64,000 bases of DNA, taken from assembly GCF_032118995.1 (NCBI RefSeq), contig NC_092661.1, positions 14,801,506 through 14,865,505 of the forward strand. Direction: 5' to 3'. A program made the translations under genes and the position numbers. Positions within the stretch are counted from its first letter, which is position 1, and each line of letters starts with the position of its first letter. The DNA comes from Asterias amurensis. Taxonomy: Eukaryota; Echinodermata; Asteroidea; Forcipulatida; Asteriidae. Positions 1 to 9,694 of the stretch are shown in pieces. Under the pieces are notes generated by a model. The model made no database searches. It saw only the letters and a list, made by a program, of their open reading frames with translations, and had not been told where the DNA came from.

Positions 1-2
1 TG

Positions 3-617
3 GCCTCGGCGAACCATTTCGACACCCCGTATGTTATTATCCTGATGCTGATAGCCATAGCCCTGCTCATGCTTGCCGTAACTCTAGTCATCATCGCCAT
101 GAAGAGAAAGAAGCAGCCAGCGGCAATCTTAACAGTGACCGACTTGGATAATCTCCACGCCGACGTGCACTCCCTTGCCTCCTTCGGCAACATCTCCCGA
201 CACGGCACCCCATACCTGGACCGAGTGGACTACGAACTCGGCCGTAGCCGCTCCCACAGCCGGGACCACATGTTCGACACAGAGAGCCTGGACTCTGCTT
301 CGGCTTTCACGATGAGGGGCATGTCTTCCGACTCCCCAACCCACAGGAAATACAGCGTGGACTCCCTCGGTAAACCGCTAGGTAACCACACCCAGTATCG
401 AGACCACCACCCCCGCCGTCAGAGCAACGGATCCCCGGTACACCATCTTTCGGCTAAACGCCTGGACTCGTCGCCCGTGAAAGAGCGCAAACAGAGCGAT
501 TCCGCTCTCAGCCAAGCGGGCCGTCCCTTGCCGAAGATCGGACCGGTGGTGGAGCAGAACGAATACGCCGAGTTAACCCCGGTATCTGCTCGTAAGAAGT
601 ACATCGAAGTATCGTAG
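3..617 (+). CDS. Ig-family receptor, 3' part only, early stop (copy 1)
   Basis: The window opens inside this gene. The frame starting at base 3 encodes the end of a stalk, a membrane helix (about bases 27-105), a basic stop-transfer KRKK, and a Ser/Tyr-rich cytoplasmic tail. Over the 190 residues from base 45 it differs from the complete gene at 9695-11488 at only nine positions by eye, so the two are recent duplicates. A TAG at 615-617 replaces the paralogue's CAG (Gln). Beyond it the same frame stays open and conserved to a TGA at 747-749, so this is a single recent nonsense change that removes 44 residues. The tandem tyrosine module (YAEL and YIEV) is kept; the C-terminal PDZ-like end is lost. 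The Ig domains lie outside the window. Whether the allele is functional cannot be judged here. Confidence 0.85.
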   Translation, partial: ASANHFDTPYVIILMLIAIALLMLAVTLVIIAMKRKKQPAAILTVTDLDNLHADVHSLASFGNISRHGTPYLDRVDYELGRSRSHSRDHMFDTESLDSASAFTMRGMSSDSPTHRKYSVDSLGKPLGNHTQYRDHHPRRQSNGSPVHHLSAKRLDSSPVKERKQSDSALSQAGRPLPKIGPVVEQNEYAELTPVSARKKYIEVS

Positions 618-749
618 AACTCCGTGGCGTCCCCGGAGTCCGGATACTGCGAGGATGACATCCTCATCAAAAACGTTGACAGTAGCTACTCGTTGCAGTC
701 TTCTAATAACTGTAACTGCAGCCGTAAGATGTCTCATGTTGAGGTTTGA

Positions 750-1041
750 ACTGGGACTAATCGTACCGAGCTATCACTCCAGTCAAAGCTCACCCATAAT
801 TTGGTTGCTGAATTGATTTTTGAAAACGGGAACTTTTTATTACAGTGGGTAATTTAATGCAACAACAAAATTAACGTTAAGGCCAACACGTTTGTTGCAA
901 TTCTATTGCTAACGCCATGTTCGTAGAGCTGCTTCAGCAGAAACTACTGCTTAAAATCATTCTTATTTACATCTTCGGCAAAAACAACAATAAACAACGA
1001 CATAAAAAACATGTTTTGGCAACCCAAAGGGGTTATTACAT
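750..1041 (+). repeat. 3' flank shared with copy 2
   Basis: Bases 750-845 match 11489-11637, apart from a CT-rich insert of about 50 bases in copy 2. Bases 848-1041 match 12778-12949. Copy 2 therefore carries about 1.1 kb between the two matching blocks that copy 1 lacks, including a B-type MITE at 12190-12561. The duplication thus extends beyond the coding region. Confidence 0.8.
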
Positions 1042-1423
1042 GCTCTGGATTCGGCATCGGGTTCTGTCGCTGAGCTTAGCACGTATGCAGAGCAAGACAA
1101 TTGTCAAAACAACCGCGGGGTCACGCTAGCTTGAGCTGAATCTGGAGCCGAAGCCGTGGTTTCGAAACGGCCAATTGAATAATACCGTAATTCTTATACC
1201 ACGCATAATAAATTTACGTTATTTGCTAAGCGAACCTTTGCTTCGATGCAGGAAAGGTCCCAATTTCATAAAGCTGTTGTACTGCTTGACAAATTCCTGC
1301 TAAGTAAGAATTTAGTGAACCAGTCACAACAATGCCAACTTAATGTAATTTTGGCTTGTAACCTAGCAAGTTTGTGTGCTTATTTCCTAAAGGGCCCAAT
1401 TCCATATAGCCTGTAAGCACAAA
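1042..1423. other. spacer with a degenerate C-type MITE
   Basis: No gene seen. From about 1256 there is a worn C-type element (GGTCCCAATTTCATAAAGCTG), followed near 1392 by the start of a second one. Confidence 0.45.
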
Positions 1424-1755
1424 TATGTAGTGGTGTCTTGCTTCGCCTTCCACCTCTGGGACCCTGGTTCGAATCCCACCGGGGCACTGTGTGGGTCGAG
1501 TTTCCAGCCCAAACTTGACTGTGTGGGTTTTCTTCATCCCCACCAGGGGCGGTCAGGTTGGGGTAGTGGTGTCTTGCCTCACCTTCATCCTCTGGGACCC
1601 TGGTTCGAATCCCACTGGGGCACTGTGTGGATTGGGTTTTCAGTCACTACTTGACTGTGTGGGTTTCCCTGGAATAGTTATCTGGGATTTCTTCCCGCAT
1701 CTAAACCTTAAATTTCTTCATTCTCGTTTGGCTGTAGTAAGAGCCTTGAGAATAT
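1424..1755 (+). mobile_element. tRNA-derived SINE, tandem partial plus fuller copy
   Basis: Two consecutive copies of a head with TAGTGGTGTCTTGC and a pol III B box (GGTTCGAATCCCA). The first (1424-1545) lacks the tail; the second runs into a tail also found inverted at 4383-4612. The B box and head are typical of tRNA-derived SINEs. Confidence 0.7.
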
Positions 1756-1935
1756 ATATCAACACATCAGGGAATTGTTTTTCATTTATAACCTTGGTCC
1801 TTTTGGTTGGTTAGTTGTTTGCAACAGCTAATTCTTTTTTTTCTAGAGAATATATATTCAAATAAACGATGAGTCAAATTCATGGAAAGAGAAAAATTCA
1901 CCCAGAAAATATCAATGAAGAGAGTTGAGATTAAA

Positions 1936-2023
1936 GTGTCAAGACCGGGATTTGAACCCATGCTCTGCTGATCAGAAACACCAGTGCTTGAGTATGGTGT
2001 GCTTGACTGCTCGACCATGACAC
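1936..2023 (-). tRNA. tRNA-Leu(CAA)-like sequence, probably degenerate or a SINE head
   Basis: Read on the minus strand it starts GTGTCATGG and ends TTGACAC, pairing 6 of 7 acceptor bases. It has a B box (GGGTTCAAATCCC), a long variable region and an anticodon loop containing CTCAAG (anticodon CAA). The anticodon stem has two mismatches and no intron is present, so a pseudogene or SINE-derived head is more likely than a working tRNA. A related worn copy lies near 34100-34165. Confidence 0.4.
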
Positions 2024-2143
2024 ACTAATAAACTGGTGTGCAACTAGGGGTACACCCCACTTAATTAACTCCCATATAATATAGCGTAGAGTGCAATATT
2101 TTAAATATTAAATAATACACAGAAAATACTTAGTCCCACACCT

Positions 2144-2375
2144 GGGCCCAATTTCAAGTACAAAAATTTGCTTAACTGAAACTTTTGCCTTGAAAAAAAA
2201 ACAGATTACCAACCAAAATTCCATGTGATTTTCAGGATAAGCAAAACAACAGCTGAATACCAGTAACAGGCAGTATGCAACAAATGCAAATTTGGTTGGC
2301 AATGCTGTTTTTATCAAGGAAGAAATTTCATGCTAAGCAAATTTTGGTGCTTAGCAGCTCCATGCAATTGGGCCC
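2144..2375. mobile_element. C-type palindromic MITE
   Basis: Begins GGGCCCAATTTCA and ends AATTGGGCCC. The long arms contain TTGCTTA and the inverted TAAGCAAA, with a GATAAAAACAG / CTGTTTTTATC core. Confidence 0.75.
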
Positions 2376-2689
2376 TTGTGAGCAAGGTTTAGACCTTGCA
2401 TGTCACGGTTTCAGAGAGCATTTTGAAAGAAATAATCAAGAATGTTGCTGATGTACTTCTTGGATGTTACAAACTATTTGCCCACGGCAGCCTTGACTTC
2501 ATGTCACAGTATTATTATGATGTTGGAAACGAAAACCTCATTGTCATTTCCTGACATGATAAACAATAACAAAAAATACCCAGAAGTTAACACAAATGCT
2601 TTTTCATTGCCCTCAGTTATCCGGGATGTAGTTCTGGAGAAGAATATTTAAACAAATCAGTTACTGTACCTAGGATTTGTCCCTTAGAA

Positions 2690-2860
2690 ATTTTGTTTAT
2701 GGACACTCTACTACTTCTATTGTTTACCAAGCAGGTAAAGGGTAAAATACACTGGTTCCTGGGTTTGAATCCCGCCAGAGTGATTTGTCTGTGGATTGTG
2801 TTCACAGAACTCGGGAAAGTACTACAGAGCTTATTACATCAAATCAGTGTAAGGGTAATA
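2690..2860 (+). mobile_element. SINE-like fragment
   Basis: Contains a B-box-like GGGTTTGAATCCCGCC and the ACTCGGGAAAGTACT tail shared with the SINE at 42277-42470. The 5' head is poorly preserved. Confidence 0.5.
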
Positions 2861-2943
2861 GCAAGTTATAGCATTTGTTGTTGTTGATATAAGTTATATA
2901 ATATATTATTTTCAATTTATTGTTGTTTTTGTTAGAACCATGG

Positions 2944-3277
2944 TTAAAGCCATTGGACCCTTTCGGTACAGAAAAAATAAAATACAAAAATTCACAGATT
3001 TACAAATAACTTACAGGGTTTACAGAAAGTAGTGGTGAAAGACTTCTCTTGAAATATTATTCCATGAAATGCTTTACTTTTTGAGAAAACAGTAAAACAA
3101 TATCAATTCTCGATATCGAGATTTACGGATTTATTTTAAACACATGTCATGACACGGCGAAACGTGCGGATACAAGGGTGGGTTTTCCCCGTTATTTTCT
3201 CCCGACTCCGATGACCGATTGAGCCTAAATTTTCACAAATTTTCACACTGTTTACCGAAAGTGTCCAATGGCTTTAA
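2944..3277 (-). mobile_element. A-type MITE flanked by TTAA
   Basis: Ends are TTAAAGCCATTGGAC and its inverse. The interior carries a hairpin around TTCTCGATATCGAG. Shares its right TTAA with the oppositely oriented copy at 3274-3648. Confidence 0.8.
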
Positions 3278-3648
3278 AGCCATTGGACCCTTTCGGTTAA
3301 CAGTGTTGTCTAAGGCCCACACTTTGTGTACCACAACTTCTATATCAAATAACAAACCTGTGAAAATTTAGGCTCAATCGGTCATCGGAGTCGGGAGAAA
3401 ACAACGGAAAAACCCACCCTTGTTTTCGCGCGTTTCGCCGTGTAATGACATGTGTTTAAAACAAATCCGTAATTCTCGTTAACGAGAATTTATATTGTTT
3501 TGCTGTTTTCTCAAAAAGTAAAGCATTTCATGGAATAATATTTCAGGAGAAGTCTTTCACCATTACCTTCTGTAAACCCTGTAAGTTATTTGTAAATCTG
3601 TGAACTTTTTTTTTTTTTTTCTGAACCGAAAGGGTCCAATGGCTTTAA
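3274..3648 (+). mobile_element. A-type MITE flanked by TTAA
   Basis: Starts TTAAAGCCATTGGACCC and ends GGGTCCAATGGCTTTAA. Inverted relative to the copy directly to its left, so the two form a large inverted repeat. Confidence 0.8.
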
Positions 3649-4382
3649 GAGGAGAGCCTCTAGACAGGAACTATATTTCTTTTAGGCGATCCTTCAGGCT
3701 TCAGCCGGTTCCCTTTTCTTCCTCTGTATTTTAAACTGCTCTTATTGTATCTTGTCTTGTTTTTACCAGTGTGCAATTGTACTTTTTTATCTGCTGGAGA
3801 AATAAATATTACTATGCTATCATTATTGCTGGTGACACTTGTGAATGCATTTCCTTATTTTTTTCCTGACTGAATGGTCAGTTCGCTGAAATGCAAAAGT
3901 GAAGCATTTTTTACCTGTTATAACAATTGAGACAATCTTTTTGCTTTGCCTACAAATGCAAACTATGAACTCACCACTCACATTGCGTCAGTTTGGCCTG
4001 TCATTCTTTGAACCATGATTTGACAAATACAAAGTGTTGTTTTCAGCATGATCTCTTGTTTTTCCTGGAGGTAACCCTTTCCGTTTCTATACTTGGTTTT
4101 GCAGGAAGCTAAAGGGCTGAGCACGCTTTGGACCAACTACGGAAAGTTTCTGCCGAGTGTAAAATTGATCCAACATTGAACCTGTAACATGGTCAGTAAA
4201 CCGTCCATCCATCACACCAAAAAAGAAAGAAAGAGTTTTGATTGTTGTTATATATTTCTGGTACTGAAATAAAGAATGCCTCATAAGTGAACTAAATCAC
4301 CGTAGTTCCTAGGCCTGTGAGGAAACCCGTTAATATGAGTGCTTACTATGTTAACCAGAAACTGGATCTGGATAAATTTTCT
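3649..4382. other. spacer without recognised gene
   Basis: No coding signal seen. 3650-3815 (GAGCCTCTAGACAGG ... GAGAAATAAATATT) resembles the 3' tail of a non-LTR element, but this is weak. Confidence 0.3.
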
Positions 4383-4612
4383 CAACGCTCTAATTAGAGG
4401 CAAACGAGAATAGAAGATGATGAAGAAATTACAGTTTTAGATGTGGGAGGAAAACCCCACTAGAAAACTATTCCAGGAAAAACCAACGCTGGCAAGTAGG
4501 GACTGAAAACCCAATCCATATACATGTAGTGCCCCTGGTGGGATTCGAGCTGTGGTCCTAGAGGTGCAAGGCTAGGCAAGACACCACTACACCAACCTGA
4601 CCGCCCTGGGGT
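4383..4612 (-). mobile_element. tRNA-derived SINE, inverted copy
   Basis: Reverse complement matches the SINE at 1546-1755: TAGTGGTGTCTTGCC head, worn B box (GCTCGAATCCCACC) and the same tail ending in a TTCTCGTTTG block. Confidence 0.7.
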
Positions 4613-4679
4613 GAACCCTTTTTCTTCCAAGATAGTGTTCTGGGTTCTTTTTAAAGGCACTACCAATCTTAAAACATGG

Positions 4680-5180
4680 GACCTTTTGCTCTGTTCAAGC
4701 CTTTATTAAAAACAATTTTGTTTGTATTACATGTATTAAGACAGTTGCGAAACTTGTAGTCAATTCTGGGAAACTGACTTAATCGGACTTGGGCGTTTCA
4801 AAACATTCAAATGTTTTAAAAGATCTTTAAATTTTTGTTCATATTCAACAGAAAATGAAACCTTTCGAATTATGTCATTCTTTCATCAGGTATGTCACAT
4901 ATTGTCATTTCCTGGACGAGAAAACTACATCATTTATTTTCCCTGGAAGGTCAAACTTTGTACAATTCCAATCATTTAGTTTTAGTCTAACCCACCCTGC
5001 AAACAACCTGTGAGTCACATTTCAGAGAAAACAATTATTGTTTTCTCTCCATATTTTGTTTGTATAGGACAGTTGCAAAACCGGGGGGGGGGGGGGGGCC
5101 CTTCAACCCCCCCCCCCTGCTCCGTTCAAGCCCTTGATAAAAAACAATTTTGTTTGTATTAAGACAGTTGCGAAACCGCC
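4680..5180 (+). repeat. short repeats around long G and C runs
   Basis: A block like ATTTTGTTTGTATTAAGACAG occurs at about 4711-4758, 5055-5082 and 5145-5178. Between the last two lie an uninterrupted G run (about 5082-5098) and C runs, which may be collapsed or misassembled. Confidence 0.5.
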
Positions 5181-5426
5181 CCCTGCCCTGTTCAAACCCT
5201 TGCCCGCACCCTTAGCCCCACCTGTACAGCAGGTGGGGCTAGGTCACTCTACCTCCCGATATGAGGTTATTAGTTGTGATGAATCGCTACACAGTGGTGT
5301 GATTTCTTCTATTTTTAAAACGTAATTCCGGGTGTTTTTTACCTCCAAAAAGAAGAAATTTCATTTCGTTTGCTTTGCCCCCCCCCCCCCCCAAAGATCA
5401 ATTTCATTAAACAAAATGAATTTTAT

Positions 5427-5658
5427 AGGGCTGCTTAAGCAACAAATTTGCTTTAGCACGAAAACAGCTCGGTTATTTTTCACATGTTACTAGCAAAAAT
5501 GTCATGCCATATACATTGCTTGTGACTGGTATTTAGCTGTTGTTTCCTTAGCATAACAATTGAGTGGAATCTTGGCCGGTAAATCTGATTTTACTAAGCA
5601 AGGATAATTTTGCTTAAGCAAAATTTTGTGCTTAAGCAGCTCTATGAAATTGGGCCCA
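5427..5658. mobile_element. C-type palindromic MITE, left arm truncated
   Basis: Starts GGGCTGCTTAAGC and ends CTCTATGAAATTGGGCCC. The internal TTGCTTTAGCAC and TTTTGTGCTTAAGC arms are inverted repeats. Confidence 0.65.
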
Positions 5659-7084
5659 GATTGCAGAGCAGGTTTTTTAAAACCTAAGATAAAAGTTAAT
5701 ATTGGGGTTCATTCTCAAACGTTTTCGAGCTCGCACGCTTCGCGCTCAGAGTTCAGTAGAGGTCAGGTTTGTTCTCAAAAACCTGTCACATCCTGTATAC
5801 ATCAAAAGGCCCCCCCCCCCCGGTGTCTAGTTATACAATTGTATAATTAACTATTTTATAGTGTTGTATAGATACTGAAATGAGCGATTTAAGTTTTAAG
5901 CAACTCTCCTGACAGTGACTAGGGGGAGCTAGTCGAAATGTTGAGACCAATTTAAGAACTCGCCCCGCGGTAGTGAAGTTTATAGCGTGAAGTCCCCTGG
6001 CTCGATTCAAAAAGTTAGTAGTAGGCCTACTGGCTGATTTTCAACCTTCCGCCCAGGTGGTACTTAATAGGTTGGACAGTTCTTTTCAGAACTGCGAAGT
6101 CTCCCGAATTTAGTAAGTCTACTCCTCGTAGTAGAATATTAAAAGCAAGACATGTTCTCAAAAGATCTATCTGTGGTGGTAAGTAGAAAACATATGGTGT
6201 TACCGCAAACCAAATTATATATAAGTTTTATCACATTTTCAAAACATTTTATAAACTTTTTTATTTATTTTGCCCTGAAAAAGCACTTCCATCCATGCAA
6301 CAACAAAACAAAATATTCTTCATAGCAACACTTCACGGAAAGAGATGCTTTAGCAGAAAATATTGCTTAACGATTTCCCGCTTAGCAGAAATGAGCAGGG
6401 TACCAGTCATATTGGACTCAATTCGGCCGGTAACCTTATTCTACTTGGCATAATTTCATTGCTCTAGGCTACCTTTTGTGCTAAGGCAGCTCTGATGAAA
6501 TTCAGCCTTGGGCTCTAATTTTATAAAGTGTCTATAAGCAGAAAATTAGCATGGGACCAGCCATAAACTATGTATATTATATATTATTCAAGCTGGTAAC
6601 CCGTTTTTGCTTAGCAAGATTTCTTTTGTGCTTGAGAGCTTTATGTTAAGTTCAGCCCAGGGTTATCTTTTAGCCCAGGGTTAAATCATCTTATGTGTGT
6701 ATTTTATAAATATATTATTAAGGATTTTTTTTTTTTAATAATTACTGTGTATAGCAAACACATTTGTATAAATTATTAAATGCTTTAAAATTCACTTTAT
6801 TTTAAGTTTGCATCGTTGTTATTTTATTTGGAGAAAACAAATGTATCGAATTTCCCCCAGCTTTAACACAACATGACTTTTTAATTGGTCAGTTATTCTT
6901 TTTATTGGTTAACTAATAATAGTCAAACATCTCATTCACACTGGATTGTGTTCCAAATACAAGAATTACATTAATAGTACATTTAATTGCTCCAAAAAGT
7001 AGTGATCATGAAAACCTACTCTAAAACATTGTGATAAAAACGACACCCTTAAAGGGTCTATGTAACTTTTGTAGAACAAAAAAC
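5659..7084. other. AT-rich spacer with worn C-type fragments
   Basis: No gene seen. Fragments with GCTTAGCAGAAATGAGCAGGG and CTCTGATGAAATTCAGCC at about 6345-6655 look like decayed C-type MITEs. A CGAGCTCGCACGCTTCGCGCTC palindromic stretch lies near 5727. Confidence 0.4.
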
Positions 7085-7427
7085 ATAATGTCCACAGATT
7101 TACACTTAACTTACACAGTTAAAAACATAATGTCCACAGATTTACACCTAACTTAAACAGTTTGAAGAAAATGATAGCAAAAAGCTTCCCTGAAAAATAT
7201 TACGTGCTGAGGTGCTGTAGTTTTGGGGAAATAAGTAAAACAATGTCATGAACATAATTTTCATCTCATGAGACGAAAATTATTTTTATCATTTACAAAC
7301 GTATTTTCATGACATCGTTTTACTCATTGTTCAAAAATTACAGCACCTCAGTAAGTAATATTTAAAGAGAGCCTTTCCACCATCATTTATCTTCAAACCC
7401 TGTAAGTTAAATGTAAATCTAAAAGTA
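7085..7427. mobile_element. fold-back element related to A-type MITEs
   Basis: Two arms (about 7130-7255 and 7290-7420) are inverted copies carrying GAGGTGCTGTA and TACAGCACCTC around a CATCTCATGAGACG centre. A partial relative lies at 47812-47890. The left edge also has a direct repeat of about 50 bases (CATAATGTCCACAGATTTACAC). Confidence 0.6.
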
Positions 7428-7433
7428 CCTAAA

Positions 7434-7742
7434 TCCATTATACACTTTCGGTACAGAAAAAAAAAGTTCACAGTTTTACAAATAACTAACAGGGTTTACA
7501 GAAGGTAATGGTGAAAGACTTCTCTTTAAATATTATTCCATGAAATGCTTTACTTTTTGAGAAAACAGTAAAACAATATCAATTCTCGATAGCGAGAATT
7601 ACGAATTTATTCTGAACACATGTCATGTCACGAGGAAACGCGCGGAAACAAGAGTGGGTTTTCCCCGTTATTTTCTCCCGACTCCGATGACCGATTGAGC
7701 CTAAATTTTCACAGGTTTGTTATTTTGTATAGAAGTTGTGCA
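7434..7742 (-). mobile_element. A-type MITE, truncated
   Basis: Matches the A-type copy at 2944-3277 from CACTTTCGGTACAG through GATGACCGATTGAGCC, then stops short of the other terminus. Confidence 0.75.
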
Positions 7743-8812
7743 GTTTAATGCAGTTTTAGAAAAAGGTAATGAGAAACTGTTTCACAAGTTACGTTTGAAT
7801 TTGAGAAACTTTTGTTTGAGGCTTGAATAAAAGACTTTTCCGGGCCTCGGAAAAAACCTGCACACGGTTCTATGCAACAATGTTTTGTTTTCTTCTTCAA
7901 TATTTCCTCTGCAACTTCGATGACCAATTGAGCCCAAATTTGCATAGGTTGTTAATGGAATGCATATTCTGTTGGGGATACTGCTACTACTAACAAGCAT
8001 ACACCGCCTTTAAAAAAAAGTAACACTAAATATTACACGTTTCTATGGCGCTCCGCAATTAAAGTAGATTTAGTTATGAAAAACAACACCAACAACAGCA
8101 ACACCAAAAAAACAACAAGCATTCACAATCAGCCATACATTTACAGAAATTGCAGGGAATATCTTCCTCCATGCAGGGAGTAGCAACTTCAAACTAAAAT
8201 ACGAATTATTGATGTGTTATCCCGTCACTACAAAATAACTTAACTATACACAACAAAACACATTCATCTCCTCTATGATGAATAAACACATGTTGGTTTT
8301 CACCCGGAACAATCTCCTTGGTATCGACACTACAGTATCCTTAGTTCCAGTTTCCGTCACTGTGGTTTAGAAACCCGGAACAATCTCCAGGAAACCAACA
8401 CCCTGTAAGCCGGAACCTTGTCCATGTTCCTGCTTACCGTAAGCGAAAGAAGAAACGATGCTTACTGAAGCTAAACAGAACCTTAGACTGGTACCATGTC
8501 TTTTCCTGCAAGGATAAAGACAGGTACTTGCTTTTCAGAACCAGTGATTTCATTGGATACAATAGTTGCATTCGAAGTGTTTTGATTGGTCCGAGGTGAC
8601 GTTTGTCTGCTGCATTGATTGAATGTAGGTGAAAGGTGATTATGGGCCGGGATTGACCTAGGCGAGAGACCACTCTCTGGCGTTATTCACGAGCCTCGAA
8701 GTGTGACGTCAGATGTTCAGGCTAAGAAAACCCCGACGCGTAGTTTTAAAGCAAGTAATAATTCTTATACCAGGCGTAAGCTGTTAAGCGCGCCTTTGCT
8801 TAGATGTAGAGG
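7743..8812. other. spacer without recognised gene
   Basis: Nothing convincing. 8485-8660 shares short blocks (AAGACAGGTACTTGCT, TTGATTGGTCCGAG) with 56528-56645, so it is probably a dispersed repeat. Confidence 0.4.
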
Positions 8813-9263
8813 AGGGCCCACTTCATAAAGCTGTTAAGCAGAAACTACTGATTGACAAATTTCTTTGCTAAGCAAGAATTGAGTGGGCACCAGTCACAAC
8901 AGTGTAAACTTAATGTAAATTAAAAGCAATACTTTTCTGTGATTAGTAAGTTGTTGTGCTAACAGGCGTTAAAAACATTTAAGCAGCCGTTTTGTGCTTA
9001 CTTAGCGTTCCTTGGCAGGTTTTTTTTTTCCATTTTCACGTAAAGCTGTTTACCGTAAGCAAGTGTAAAATGCTCGCTAACCCGCGGTAAGCACACGAGT
9101 GATGTAACAATGCAAATCCATGGTGAACGTACATGCACGCCTAGAAATTGTCTACTTTCTTGAAAAAACATGGTGAAATACGTTTATGCTTACGCAATTT
9201 TTTTTTGCTACAGTAAGCGCAAAATTTGCTTACGGGTAAAACAGCTTTATGAAATTGGGCCCA
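8813..9263. mobile_element. cluster of C-type MITE fragments
   Basis: Starts AGGGCCCACTTCATAAAGCTGTTAAGCAG and ends CTTTATGAAATTGGGCCC, with several inner TGCTTA/TAAGCA blocks. Probably two or more overlapping copies. Confidence 0.6.
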
Positions 9264-9694
9264 GGCCATAAGCGTCCAGTAAGCATGGCACTCTAAGCAC
9301 AACAATCCGCAGTAAGCACTGATGAGCTGAAAACGGAAGTAGTGGGTGGTACCAATGTGCTTTAGTTTCATCAGAGCACCATAGGGTGATAATATTTATA
9401 TGTAGGTGGTCGACCAGACTTGTGTCATTTTATGTTGAGTACTTGAGTTGAACTGGTGATTGTCATTTTTATCGTGAATATTGAATTGAATTTGTCAAGG
9501 ATTTGCCTGATTGTTTAGCAGCAAGAAGATTGTATCTGAACTTGGTTGACTGTTTCTAGGAGTTCGATTTGACTGTTGAGTTAGTGATTCAATCTAAACG
9601 TTTACGTTTACGTTTACGTTTACCTTGTTAAACTCGGCAGGTGCTTGATAGTTGGTGGAGTGCAGATTGGACAAACAAAGGTGCTCTATACACG
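9264..9694 (+). promoter_or_regulatory. 5' flank of copy 2 with ACGTTT array
   Basis: At 9599-9624 there are four back-to-back copies of a hexamer (ACGTTT register) about 75 bases before the ATG. The sequence CGGCAG|GTG at 9640 could be a splice acceptor of a non-coding first exon. No clear TATA box at the expected distance. Confidence 0.35.

Noticed and set aside
9641..9694. GTG at 9641 as start of copy 2
   Set aside because: Not a normal eukaryotic start; it would bury the signal peptide, which fits the ATG at 9695.
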